Shown here piece after piece: positions 48,129 through 54,751 of a stretch of 64,000 nucleotides of DNA. Each line of letters opens with the position of its first letter. Position 1 is the first letter of the stretch. Below the pieces are notes generated by a model, which did not search any database, was not told where the DNA came from, and was given only the letters and a program-made list of their open reading frames with translations. The translations under genes and the position numbers were made by a program. This stretch comes from Anaerolineales bacterium (GTDB lineage: Bacteria > Chloroflexota > Anaerolineae > Anaerolineales > UBA11579), in assembly GCA_026129305.1 (NCBI GenBank), contig JAHCII010000001.1:216270-280269 (forward strand), given 5' to 3'.

Positions 48129-48705
48129 GGCTGTTACCTATTTCACTGGGATGGGAGTTTTGTTCCAGAAATTCAATATCCTCCATAGTGTGCACATCCA
48201 TGCAGCGTGTCACAAACACACCACAGTAGGTGCTTAGCGATTTCTGGAAGACATAGTCGTATTTCATCACACGAAAGGCGGCATTTTGCAGCAGGCTCTC
48301 GTCCACAGAAAAGATCTCGCTGCGATCGCTCTCGATCAGCTTGGCAATCGCCGCGTCCAGGTCGGCTGCACGCACTTCAGGCGAATTGGCCTGCAGTGAC
48401 ACGACCAGATCCGGCTTGCGGGCAAAGCTCTTGGCAGCGTGCACGATGACGTCCTGCTTGAAGGCCGCGTCACCTGCCAGCTGTGCAGGCCGGCGAATCA
48501 GCTTGGCGCCGAATTGCCCCGCCAAGCTGGCGATTTCATCGTCTTCGGTGGAGACGTAGCACTCGCTGATATAGCTGGACTGTTGGCAAGCACGCACAGC
48601 CCAATAGATCAGCGGCTTGCCCCACAGTACTTGCACATTCTTGCGCGGCAACCGTTTGGAGCCACCGCGCGCCGGAATGACCGCATACACTACGGGCTTT
48701 TCCAT
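48121..48705 (-). CDS. NeuA-like CMP-sugar synthetase (acylneuraminate cytidylyltransferase)
   Basis: This protein has 194 residues. The CTP-binding loop is VIPARGGSKRLPRKNVQVLW, followed by CYVSTEDDEIASLAGQFGA and LVVSLQANSPEVRAADLDAA. This is the core of CMP-Neu5Ac/CMP-Kdo synthetases. It is shorter than NeuA of E. coli and ends with an unusual tail. ATG 48705 forms TGATG with the stop of regulator 2, tying sugar activation to the regulator. Which acid sugar is activated is unknown. Confidence 0.84.
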   Translation of the reverse strand: MEKPVVYAVIPARGGSKRLPRKNVQVLWGKPLIYWAVRACQQSSYISECYVSTEDDEIASLAGQFGAKLIRRPAQLAGDAAFKQDVIVHAAKSFARKPDLVVSLQANSPEVRAADLDAAIAKLIESDRSEIFSVDESLLQNAAFRVMKYDYVFQKSLSTYCGVFVTRCMDVHTMEDIEFLEQNSHPSEIGNSHA

Positions 48706-49157
48706 CACGCTTTGCGCTCCAGAGAATATTCACCGTCTGCGTAGCGCACGACCCAATCGGCATCGCCTTGCGGGTCAATACCCACTTCGAGGCAAGACAG
48801 ACGGAAGATATCCAGCTCGGGTTCATCGCCCGTCAAAGCAACCTGGGCGATACCGCGCCCCTTCATCTCTGTAATCAACTGCTTGGCCTGCAGGCGCAGT
48901 CCGTAGTACACCTTGAGCGAATCGCGTACGTATTGAGTGGCGTTGCGCTTAAAGGCATTCATGCCTTCTGCCGTCAGGTTATAGCGCAGGCGGGTGCGGT
49001 CCATGCGAGTTGCCTTAAGGTATCCGCGGCTGATCAGCCGCTTAATGTACCAGTTGACACTACCCACGGCGATGCCCAAGTGGGTCGCCAGACCAGCCTG
49101 GGTGACGGTATCGTCCTCAGAGATCGCCTCCAAGAGGCGGTATTCGTGCTGTTTCAT
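48705..49157 (-). CDS. Winged-helix regulator 2 (EPS-associated MarR-like)
   Basis: This protein has 150 residues and is a paralogue of regulator 1 at 15385-15882. The winged helix has ATHLGIAVGSVNWYIKRLIS and DRTRLRYNLTAEG, and the C-terminal domain has DIFRLSCLEVGI. ATG 49157 (MKQHEYRLLEAI) is chosen because the longer frame from 49205 begins in the -35 box and its extra residues do not align with regulator 1. It is directly coupled to the CMP-sugar synthetase gene. It probably regulates the larger glycan block and its own promoter. Confidence 0.83.
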   Translation of the reverse strand: MKQHEYRLLEAISEDDTVTQAGLATHLGIAVGSVNWYIKRLISRGYLKATRMDRTRLRYNLTAEGMNAFKRNATQYVRDSLKVYYGLRLQAKQLITEMKGRGIAQVALTGDEPELDIFRLSCLEVGIDPQGDADWVVRYADGEYSLERKA

Positions 49158-49165
49158 TTGAGCTT

Positions 49166-49183
49166 TCAGAATTTGAATTCTGA
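49166..49183. promoter_or_regulatory. Candidate operator palindrome for regulator 2
   Basis: TCAGAATT-TG-AATTCTGA is a perfect eight-base inverted repeat with a two-base centre. It overlaps the predicted -10 box and lies nine bases upstream of ATG 49157, an ideal repressor site for autoregulation. Confidence 0.5.
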
Positions 49184-49205
49184 CACGCGAACTAAGGAAC
49201 GTCAA
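49177..49205 (-). promoter_or_regulatory. Candidate promoter for regulator 2 and the large glycan block
   Basis: Read on the minus strand, TTGACG (49205-49200) and CAGAAT (49182-49177) are separated by 17 bases. The -35 box has five of six consensus bases, the -10 box four of six. Transcription would begin near 49170, giving a leader of roughly 13 bases before the ATG at 49157. Confidence 0.5.
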
Positions 49206-49221
49206 GAGCAGCCGCGCGGGA

Positions 49222-50319
49222 TTATTTCAGCAGTCTATCCGCCAAGATCTCTTCAATGCGCAGGGCAGTTTGGCCGTCCCAAAGCTCTGGGTGTAGCGGT
49301 GGCGTTGGCGCGGCCTGCAAGTGCCTGTAACCTTCCAAGATGCCTTCAGGCCGGTTGCCTACCAGCCGGTTGGTGCCCTGGCTGATGGTGACCGGTCGTT
49401 CGGTATTCTCCCGTACCGTCAGGCAGGGGACGCCCAACATGGTGGTTTCTTCCTGGATTCCGCCCGAATCGGTCAGCACAAAACGCGCCTGCGTCATCAG
49501 GCTGAGGAACTCCAAATAGCCTATCGGCTCGGCCACCAGCACCCCAGCCTGCTCCAGCGGAGCCAATAGCTGCTGCGTGCGCAACTTCTCCCGTGTGCGC
49601 GGGTGGACTGGAAAGAGCAGGGGGACATCCCTTTGGATCTGCACCAGTGCATCCACCAAACCACGCAGGATCTCTACATCGTCTACATTGGCCGGACGAT
49701 GCAGGGTGATCAGGCCGTACTGGCCGCGCGGCAAACCAAAGGTCTCCCAGGCGGCCAGTGCCTCCGCGGTGGGTTGGAAGCGTTTCAGGCTATCCACCAT
49801 GATGTTGCCGACGCGGAAGATGCGTTCGGCAGCCACGCCCTCGCGCAGCAGGTTCTCATCGCCGTCCGGGGAAGGCGTAAAAAGCACATCAGCCAACATG
49901 TCGGTGACGATGCGGTTGTGCTCCTCAGGCATGCTGCGATCAAAACTGCGCAGGCCGGCCTCTACGTGTGCCAGCGGCAAGTTGAGCTTATTGGCTACCA
50001 CCGCCGCGGCCAGAGTGGAATTGACATCCCCGAACACAACAACCATCTGAGGGCGCTGATTTTGGAACTCCTTCTCGAGCTCCAAAATCATGCGGCCGAT
50101 CTGCTCCGCCGGACTGCCGCCTTGAATGTTGAGGTGCACATCTGGTTGCGGCAGGCCCAACTGCTCGAAAAAGACCTGCGACATGTTGGCGTCAAAGTGC
50201 TGGCCGGTGTGCACCAATCGCGCCGTAAAGCGCTGGCGCTCGGCGATGGCCTCCATCAACGGGGCTGCTTTCATAAAATTCGGGCGGGCGCCCACCACCA
50301 ATGTCAACCTATTGGACAT
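49222..50319 (-). CDS. wecB: UDP-N-acetylglucosamine 2-epimerase (non-hydrolysing)
   Basis: This protein has 365 residues. It has VVGARPNFMKAAPLMEAIAE at the N-terminus, VVFGDVNSTLAAAVVANKLN, VEAGLRSFDRSMPEEHNRIV and TDSGGIQEETTMLGVPCLTV. All are hallmarks of WecB, which makes UDP-ManNAc from UDP-GlcNAc. A hydrolysing NeuC would start T-G-T-R-A-D, which is not seen. It begins the minus-strand glycan region and faces the B12 operon; its stop lies 17 bases from the -35 box of regulator 2. Confidence 0.93.
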   Translation of the reverse strand: MSNRLTLVVGARPNFMKAAPLMEAIAERQRFTARLVHTGQHFDANMSQVFFEQLGLPQPDVHLNIQGGSPAEQIGRMILELEKEFQNQRPQMVVVFGDVNSTLAAAVVANKLNLPLAHVEAGLRSFDRSMPEEHNRIVTDMLADVLFTPSPDGDENLLREGVAAERIFRVGNIMVDSLKRFQPTAEALAAWETFGLPRGQYGLITLHRPANVDDVEILRGLVDALVQIQRDVPLLFPVHPRTREKLRTQQLLAPLEQAGVLVAEPIGYLEFLSLMTQARFVLTDSGGIQEETTMLGVPCLTVRENTERPVTISQGTNRLVGNRPEGILEGYRHLQAAPTPPLHPELWDGQTALRIEEILADRLLK

Positions 50320-50347
50320 GGCGCAAGTCTACTCCAAAGCCCGCCTC

Positions 50348-50376
50348 TTGACGCTAGCCTTGCCACCCTATACAAT
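50348..50376 (+). promoter_or_regulatory. Sigma-70-type promoter of the B12 uptake operon
   Basis: TTGACG at 50348-50353 and TACAAT at 50371-50376 are 17 bases apart. Transcription should begin near 50383, about ten bases before the riboswitch P1 stem. Confidence 0.65.
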
Positions 50377-50393
50377 CACGCCACCTTAACATT

Positions 50394-50507
50394 GCTATGG
50401 GTGGCCGCATATAGCGGCATAACTGCGAAGCCGGTGCGAATCCGGCGCTGTCCCGCAACTGTAATTTGCTCTCTTTGGAGCATTAAGCCAGGTCGCCGGC
50501 CCATAGC
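50394..50507 (+). promoter_or_regulatory. Cobalamin (B12) riboswitch
   Basis: The P1 arms GCTATGGG (50394-50401) and CCCATAGC (50500-50507) pair perfectly. Inside are GAAGCCGGTGCGAATCCGGC, the conserved G-C-rich hairpin of the aptamer, CTGTCCCGCAACTGTA, and the B12 box AGCCAGGTCGCCGGCC at 50486-50501. The terminator at 50571-50597 is the likely expression platform. Bound adenosyl- or aquocobalamin should reduce expression of the transporter genes downstream. A long open frame crosses this element but is not a gene. Confidence 0.93.
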
Positions 50508-50570
50508 TTGTTTCGCACTCGTCCTCGTGGAAGGGAGGTGCACCAGCCGGAAGCTCTTCCTGCCAGTGTC

Positions 50571-50597
50571 CCCTGCCGACGTGCAGGGTTTTTTGTT
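50571..50597 (+). terminator. Intrinsic terminator in the riboswitch expression platform
   Basis: CCCTGC and GCAGGG form a six-base stem around CGACGT, followed by TTTTTTGTTT. It sits between the riboswitch core and the btuF start, so ligand binding probably allows it to form. Confidence 0.75.
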
Positions 50598-50619
50598 TAA
50601 CCCGCAAGGAGAATTAAGA

Positions 50620-51594
50620 ATGAAGCCAAAGAATTTGCTTAGCACCCTGTTGCTGCTCAGTTTGTTGCTGGCCGCCTGTGGCGCGCCTGTGGCGGAGCTG
50701 CCTGCGCCCGAAGTAGATGTGGCCGAGGCGCCTGCCACTCCAGAAGTCGCTGAAAACACTTTCCCTTTGACCGTCAGCGATGGTATGGGACGCGAAATCA
50801 CGCTGGAGTCCCCCGCCCAACAGATCGTCTCGCTGGCACCCTCCAACACGGAACTGCTCTTTGCTCTCGGGGCGGGCAGCCAGCTGGTTGGCCGTGACAT
50901 GTACTCCGATCACCCGGCCGAAGCCGCCAATGTCGCCGACATCGGCGACACTTATGGCTCTCTGAACACAGAGTTCATCACCAGCCTGGAACCCGACTTG
51001 GTGCTGGCCGCCGGCACCACCCCGCCGGAACAGGTCACCGCCCTGGAGGCGCTGGGCATCACAGTCTATTGGCTGGGCGACCCCAGCGACTTTGAAGGTC
51101 TTTACCAGAATATCTACACCGTGGGCCAGCTGACCGGCCGCGACCAGGAAGCCAACGATCTGGCGGCTGACCTGCAGGACCGCATTGCCGCTGTAGACGA
51201 CGCCCTGACTGGCAAGACAGAAACACCTACGGTGTTTTATGAACTGGATGCCTCCGACCCGGCGGCTCCCTGGAGCGCAGGCGAGGGGACTTTCATTGAC
51301 ATGATCATCACCCGCGCCGGCGGCGAGAACATCGTGGCGGACCTGGGCATGTATCCCCAGGTGAGCATCGAAGAATTGCTGGTACGCAATCCGGACCTGA
51401 TCGTTCTGGGTGACTCCAACTTTGGCGTCACACCCGAATCCGTGGCTGCCCGCGCCGGCTGGGGCACCCTGGCGGCCGTTCAAAACGGCGAAGTGCATCC
51501 GTTTGACGACAACCTAATCAGCCGCCCTGGCCCCCGCCTGGTGGAAGCGCTGGAGCAACTCGCCCGCTTGCTCCACCCCGATCGGTTCAACTAA
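50620..51594 (+). CDS. btuF: Vitamin B12 ABC transporter, substrate-binding lipoprotein
   Basis: This protein has 324 residues. The lipobox LLAACG gives Cys20 as the lipidated residue after a signal peptide. The mature part has the periplasmic binding (TroA/BtuF) fold: VSLAPSNTELLFALGAGSQL, then PDLVLAAGTTPPEQV and PDLIVLGDSNFGVTPES. AAGGAG lies eight bases before ATG 50620. It follows a cobalamin riboswitch and precedes btuC and btuD, so it binds corrinoids outside the membrane. Confidence 0.92.
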   Translation: MKPKNLLSTLLLLSLLLAACGAPVAELPAPEVDVAEAPATPEVAENTFPLTVSDGMGREITLESPAQQIVSLAPSNTELLFALGAGSQLVGRDMYSDHPAEAANVADIGDTYGSLNTEFITSLEPDLVLAAGTTPPEQVTALEALGITVYWLGDPSDFEGLYQNIYTVGQLTGRDQEANDLAADLQDRIAAVDDALTGKTETPTVFYELDASDPAAPWSAGEGTFIDMIITRAGGENIVADLGMYPQVSIEELLVRNPDLIVLGDSNFGVTPESVAARAGWGTLAAVQNGEVHPFDDNLISRPGPRLVEALEQLARLLHPDRFN

Positions 51595-51608
51595 CATACA
51601 CAAAAACT

Positions 51609-51638
51609 GGCGCTGCCTGCTCCAATGCAGGCAGCGCC
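51609..51638 (+). repeat. Twelve-base perfect hairpin between btuF and btuC
   Basis: GGCGCTGCCTGC and GCAGGCAGCGCC form a perfect stem around TCCAAT, then ACTTCTT precedes the btuC start. It may act as a partial terminator or protect the btuF message, giving more binding protein than permease. Confidence 0.6.
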
Positions 51639-51645
51639 ACTTCTT

Positions 51646-52656
51646 ATGAAGACGTGGTTACGCAAGCACCCCATTCTCGCCAACAGCCTGGTGTTGGTTT
51701 TAGCGTTAATTTTTAGCGTCGCCGTCGGTTCAGTGTTCATCCCCCCGCAGGAAGTGGTGCAAACCCTGCTGGGGAACCCAATATCTGGCACGACCGCCAC
51801 CATTCTGTACAGCATCCGTCTGCCACACACCTTCCTGATCGCCCTGACCGGCGCGGCGCTGGCCAGTAGCGGCGCTGCCTACCAAGGCCTTTTCCGCAAC
51901 CCACTGGCCGACCCTTACTTGATCGGTGTGGCCTCTGGCGCCGGCCTGGGTGCCGTCTTCGTCATGGCACAGGCCTGGCCGAGTGATCTGCTGGGCTTTT
52001 ACGCGGTACCCGCCGCGGCCTTTGCCGGCGCTCTGTTGGCCGTGCTGCTAGTCATGGCAATTGCGCGGGTGGGCAAGGCCGTGCCGGTCACCACACTGTT
52101 GCTGGCCGGCGTGGCAGTCAGCTCCTTTGCCACTGCGCTCAGTTCATTCTTCATGCTGTATTCCAACAACGAGCTGCGCCGCGCCCTGGCTTGGCTGCTG
52201 GGTGGTGCGTCTCTCAGCGGCTGGCACCCTGTGTGGGCCGCTCTGCCATACATCGCTGTGGGTCTGGTCATCCTGCTTTTGTCCGGTCATCAGCTCAACG
52301 TCCTTCAAATGGGCGAGGAGCAAGCCCAGCAGTTGGGCCTGCGGGTGGAGCGCGTCAAACTCTTACTGATCGTGGCGGCCTCACTGGCCGCCGCTGCCGC
52401 GGTAGCCTTCTCGGGCATGATCGGCTTCGTCGGTCTGATCGTGCCGCACGCCATGCGCCTGGTTTGGGGCGGCGACTACCGCCTACTGCTGCCGCTGTCC
52501 GTGATCAGTGGGGCCAGCGCCTTGCTGCTGGCTGACCTGCTGGCGCGTTGGGTGCTCGCCCCCGAAGTTCTGCCAATTGGCATCCTGACCGCCCTGGCGG
52601 GTGTGCCCTTTTTCCTCTGGTTGCTGCGCCGCACCAAGGCGCAACTGTATTGGTAG
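51646..52656 (+). CDS. btuC: Vitamin B12 ABC transporter, permease
   Basis: This protein has 336 residues and about ten hydrophobic segments. It has the FecCD/BtuC plan: LPHTFLIALTGAALASSGAA, FRNPLADPYLIGVASGAGLG, and GMIGFVGLIVPHAMRLVWGG near the cytoplasmic coupling loop. ATG 51646 is preferred; an upstream ATG at 51625 lies in the hairpin loop. No ribosome site is seen, so translation may depend on re-initiation from btuF. The stop lies 2 bases before btuD. Confidence 0.92.
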   Translation: MKTWLRKHPILANSLVLVLALIFSVAVGSVFIPPQEVVQTLLGNPISGTTATILYSIRLPHTFLIALTGAALASSGAAYQGLFRNPLADPYLIGVASGAGLGAVFVMAQAWPSDLLGFYAVPAAAFAGALLAVLLVMAIARVGKAVPVTTLLLAGVAVSSFATALSSFFMLYSNNELRRALAWLLGGASLSGWHPVWAALPYIAVGLVILLLSGHQLNVLQMGEEQAQQLGLRVERVKLLLIVAASLAAAAAVAFSGMIGFVGLIVPHAMRLVWGGDYRLLLPLSVISGASALLLADLLARWVLAPEVLPIGILTALAGVPFFLWLLRRTKAQLYW

Positions 52657-52658
52657 CC

Positions 52659-53432
52659 ATGCTGACCAGCCGCCAACTTTCCGTCGCCTATGGCGACAAG
52701 TCCGTGCTCCAAGACATCAATCTCAGCCTGAAACCCGGCGAAATTCTGGGGTTGATCGGCCCTAACGGCGCTGGCAAAACCAGCCTGATCCGCGCCCTCA
52801 GCGGCGTGATCCGCCCGAGCGACGGCCAAGTGCTGATCAACGAAACTGATTTAACCGATATGCCGGAGGTGCAACGCGCCCGGCAAATCGCGGTGGTGCC
52901 GCAAGCCTCAGACCTACCGCCCGCCTTCAGCGTGCTGCAGTGCGTTGCCTTGGGCCGCACACCCCACCTCAACTGGCTGGGGCGGCTGAGCCTCAGCGAC
53001 GAAGCCAAAATACAGGAAGCCCTGCAGGCCGCCCAGATTGAAGCACTAGCAGACCGGCTGACTGGCGAGCTCTCCGGCGGGGAAAAACAGCGCGTGCTGC
53101 TGTCGCGGGCCCTGGCGCAAGACTGCCCGATCCTGCTGCTGGACGAGCCCACCGCCCACCTGGACCTGCACCATCAGGTAGGTCTGCTGGAACTGCTGCG
53201 CCGCATGGTGGCGGAACGCCAATTGGCCGTGCTGATTGCCATGCACGACCTTAATCTGGCTTCGGTATATACGGACCGCCTGGTGTTGCTGGTCAACGGG
53301 CGCATCCAGGCTCAGGGCGCGCCAGCCAGTGTGCTGACCCAGGAAACATTGCAGAGCGCTTACCAAGTACCCCTCCAGGTGCAGGCCAATCCCAAGCACG
53401 GCTCGCCTTGGGTCGTCCTGGATCGCAACTAG
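52659..53432 (+). CDS. btuD: Vitamin B12 ABC transporter, ATP-binding subunit
   Basis: This 257-residue ABC ATPase has Walker A GPNGAGKTS, the signature LSGGEKQR, Walker B ILLLDEPTAHLD and switch His in MHDLNLASVY. It starts MLTSRQLSVAYGDKSVLQ at ATG 52659, 2 bases after the btuC stop. It powers corrinoid uptake with BtuC and BtuF. A frame extending upstream to 52548 lies inside btuC and was rejected. Confidence 0.92.
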   Translation: MLTSRQLSVAYGDKSVLQDINLSLKPGEILGLIGPNGAGKTSLIRALSGVIRPSDGQVLINETDLTDMPEVQRARQIAVVPQASDLPPAFSVLQCVALGRTPHLNWLGRLSLSDEAKIQEALQAAQIEALADRLTGELSGGEKQRVLLSRALAQDCPILLLDEPTAHLDLHHQVGLLELLRRMVAERQLAVLIAMHDLNLASVYTDRLVLLVNGRIQAQGAPASVLTQETLQSAYQVPLQVQANPKHGSPWVVLDRN

Positions 53433-53492
53433 CCCCAAATCCGCCAGTCCTGCAGCCAGCCCAAACAAAACTGCAATGCTAGAATGCCCTGC

Positions 53493-54497
53493 ATGAAGGC
53501 TCGGCAAGCGAAATCCATCCTGCTGTTGGAAGAACAGCCAGAGATTGGGGCCATGCTGCGCAACGGCTTGGAGCGACTGGATGTCTCCATTCGCGTGCAG
53601 CTGGTGTCTGGGGCGCAGCAGGCTGCCCAGGCCATGTTGGCCGAACGCTTTGACCTGCTGATCGCCGATGTGGCTTCACCCGGTCTCTCCGGCCTGGAGT
53701 TGATGCAGCGCGGCCGCCAACAAAACCCACAACTGCAAACCATCCTGCTCAGCGCCACGCATGACCCTAAGATCCGCAGCCTGGCGGCCAAAGCGGGTGC
53801 ACAAGCCTTCTTCTACAAACCAGTGGAACTGGCCGACATGCTCGACGCAGTGGAGCGCATCTTTGGCTTGGCGCGCAGCTTTCTGCCGCCAGAAATCCAA
53901 GCCAGCCGGCTCGCAGAACCGTCCGGCCAACCCAGCCAGATCGCTCAATGGCTGGACGAATTGCTTTTCAACCTTCAAGCCGGCGCCGCCGGCCTGTACA
54001 ACCGCCACGGTCAGTTGCTGGCCCACACTGGCGACCTGCCCGCCCAGCTGCGCGCCACTCTCAGTCCGCATCTGCTGGCCGCCCACCACGCCGCGGCACA
54101 TCTGGCGCCAGAATCTTTGCAAGCTTTCCGCAGCGCCGACCAGCACCTGCTGCTGAGTAGCATGCAGCCGGGCTACGCTTTGCTGCTGGTCACCCAACCC
54201 TTGAATGCCGCCCGCCTGGCCGCTCACGCACAGGCAACCAACCAATGCTTGCAGCGCGCCCTGCCAGAGCTGGAGCGCTGGCAGGCTGAACGCAACCAGC
54301 CAGCCCAGACACCCCTCAGCCTCACCACAGACCCACAGCTGGAAGCCGCTCTGGAGTTGGCCGAAACTAAACCCATCAACCGCAGCGAGACCGATAAGTT
54401 CTGGAAAGAGCAAGAACAGGACTTGCAGCCGCTGTCAGCCGCCGGCACACTGACCTACGAGCAGGCTGCGCTGCTTGGGCTAACGCCCGGCAACTAG
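53493..54497 (+). CDS. Atypical response regulator with unknown output domain
   Basis: This protein has 334 residues. Residues 8-125 are a receiver domain: the phosphorylated Asp is in LLIADVASPGLSGLELM, the switch Ser in TILLSATHD and the Lys in FFYKPVEL, but the usual Asp-Asp metal pair is Glu-Glu in ILLLEEQPEIG. Residues 145-270 may be a roadblock/GAF-like fold (AGLYNRHGQLLAHTGDLPAQ); the rest is unrecognised. No kinase gene is adjacent. A TGCTAGAAT extended -10 ends just before ATG 53493, raising the chance of a leaderless transcript; ATG 53484 is the alternative start. Confidence 0.65.
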   Translation: MKARQAKSILLLEEQPEIGAMLRNGLERLDVSIRVQLVSGAQQAAQAMLAERFDLLIADVASPGLSGLELMQRGRQQNPQLQTILLSATHDPKIRSLAAKAGAQAFFYKPVELADMLDAVERIFGLARSFLPPEIQASRLAEPSGQPSQIAQWLDELLFNLQAGAAGLYNRHGQLLAHTGDLPAQLRATLSPHLLAAHHAAAHLAPESLQAFRSADQHLLLSSMQPGYALLLVTQPLNAARLAAHAQATNQCLQRALPELERWQAERNQPAQTPLSLTTDPQLEAALELAETKPINRSETDKFWKEQEQDLQPLSAAGTLTYEQAALLGLTPGN

Positions 54498-54513
54498 CCT
54501 GTCGCGCGCTGAT

Positions 54514-54543
54514 TTGGCAGTCCCGCCCGCGGCATGTTACAAT
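54514..54543 (+). promoter_or_regulatory. Promoter of the tRNA-Gln gene
   Basis: TTGGCA (54514-54519) and TACAAT (54538-54543) are 18 bases apart. Transcription should start near 54550, about 25 bases before the tRNA. Confidence 0.6.
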
Positions 54544-54574
54544 TTTCCCTGCCTTTGAGTATTGCAAGGCACCT

Positions 54575-54645
54575 TGGGGCGTGGTGCAATGGCAGCACAC
54601 CGGACTTTGAATCCGTGGATCCTGGTTCGAGTCCAGGCGCCCCGA
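54575..54645 (+). tRNA. tRNA-Gln (anticodon TTG)
   Basis: The acceptor arms TGGGGCG (54575-54581) and CGCCCCG (54638-54644) pair with one T-G wobble at the end. The anticodon arm is CGGAC-TTTGAAT-CCG-like, with TTG as the anticodon, and the T-arm is CCTGG-TTCGAGT-CCAGG. The discriminator base is A; no CCA is encoded. The first pair U-A/G is the loose pair typical of tRNA-Gln. It sits 96 bases before glmU. Confidence 0.95.
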
Positions 54646-54661
54646 CTAAATACAAACACAT

Positions 54662-54751
54662 ATGTCTACCGAACTCCCTGAAGAACCTCCTTTACCTAGT
54701 TCGTTTTTCCCCTTTAACCCAGATCTGACCACTAAAGGCCGGTGTTTATGA
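54662..54751 (+). CDS. Possible 29-codon leader ORF overlapping glmU
   Basis: The open frame starts MSTELPEEPPLPSSFF and ends ...TKGRCL, and its TGA overlaps the glmU ATG (ATGA), the usual sign of translational coupling. No ribosome site is visible before ATG 54662, and the peptide resembles nothing known to me. It could also be chance in a 96-base gap. Confidence 0.3.
   Translation: MSTELPEEPPLPSSFFPFNPDLTTKGRCL

Noticed and set aside
49603..51594. A 663-codon open frame on the plus strand ending in btuF
   Set aside because: It begins inside wecB on the opposite strand and crosses the B12 promoter, riboswitch and terminator. Only the part from 50620 is a gene.
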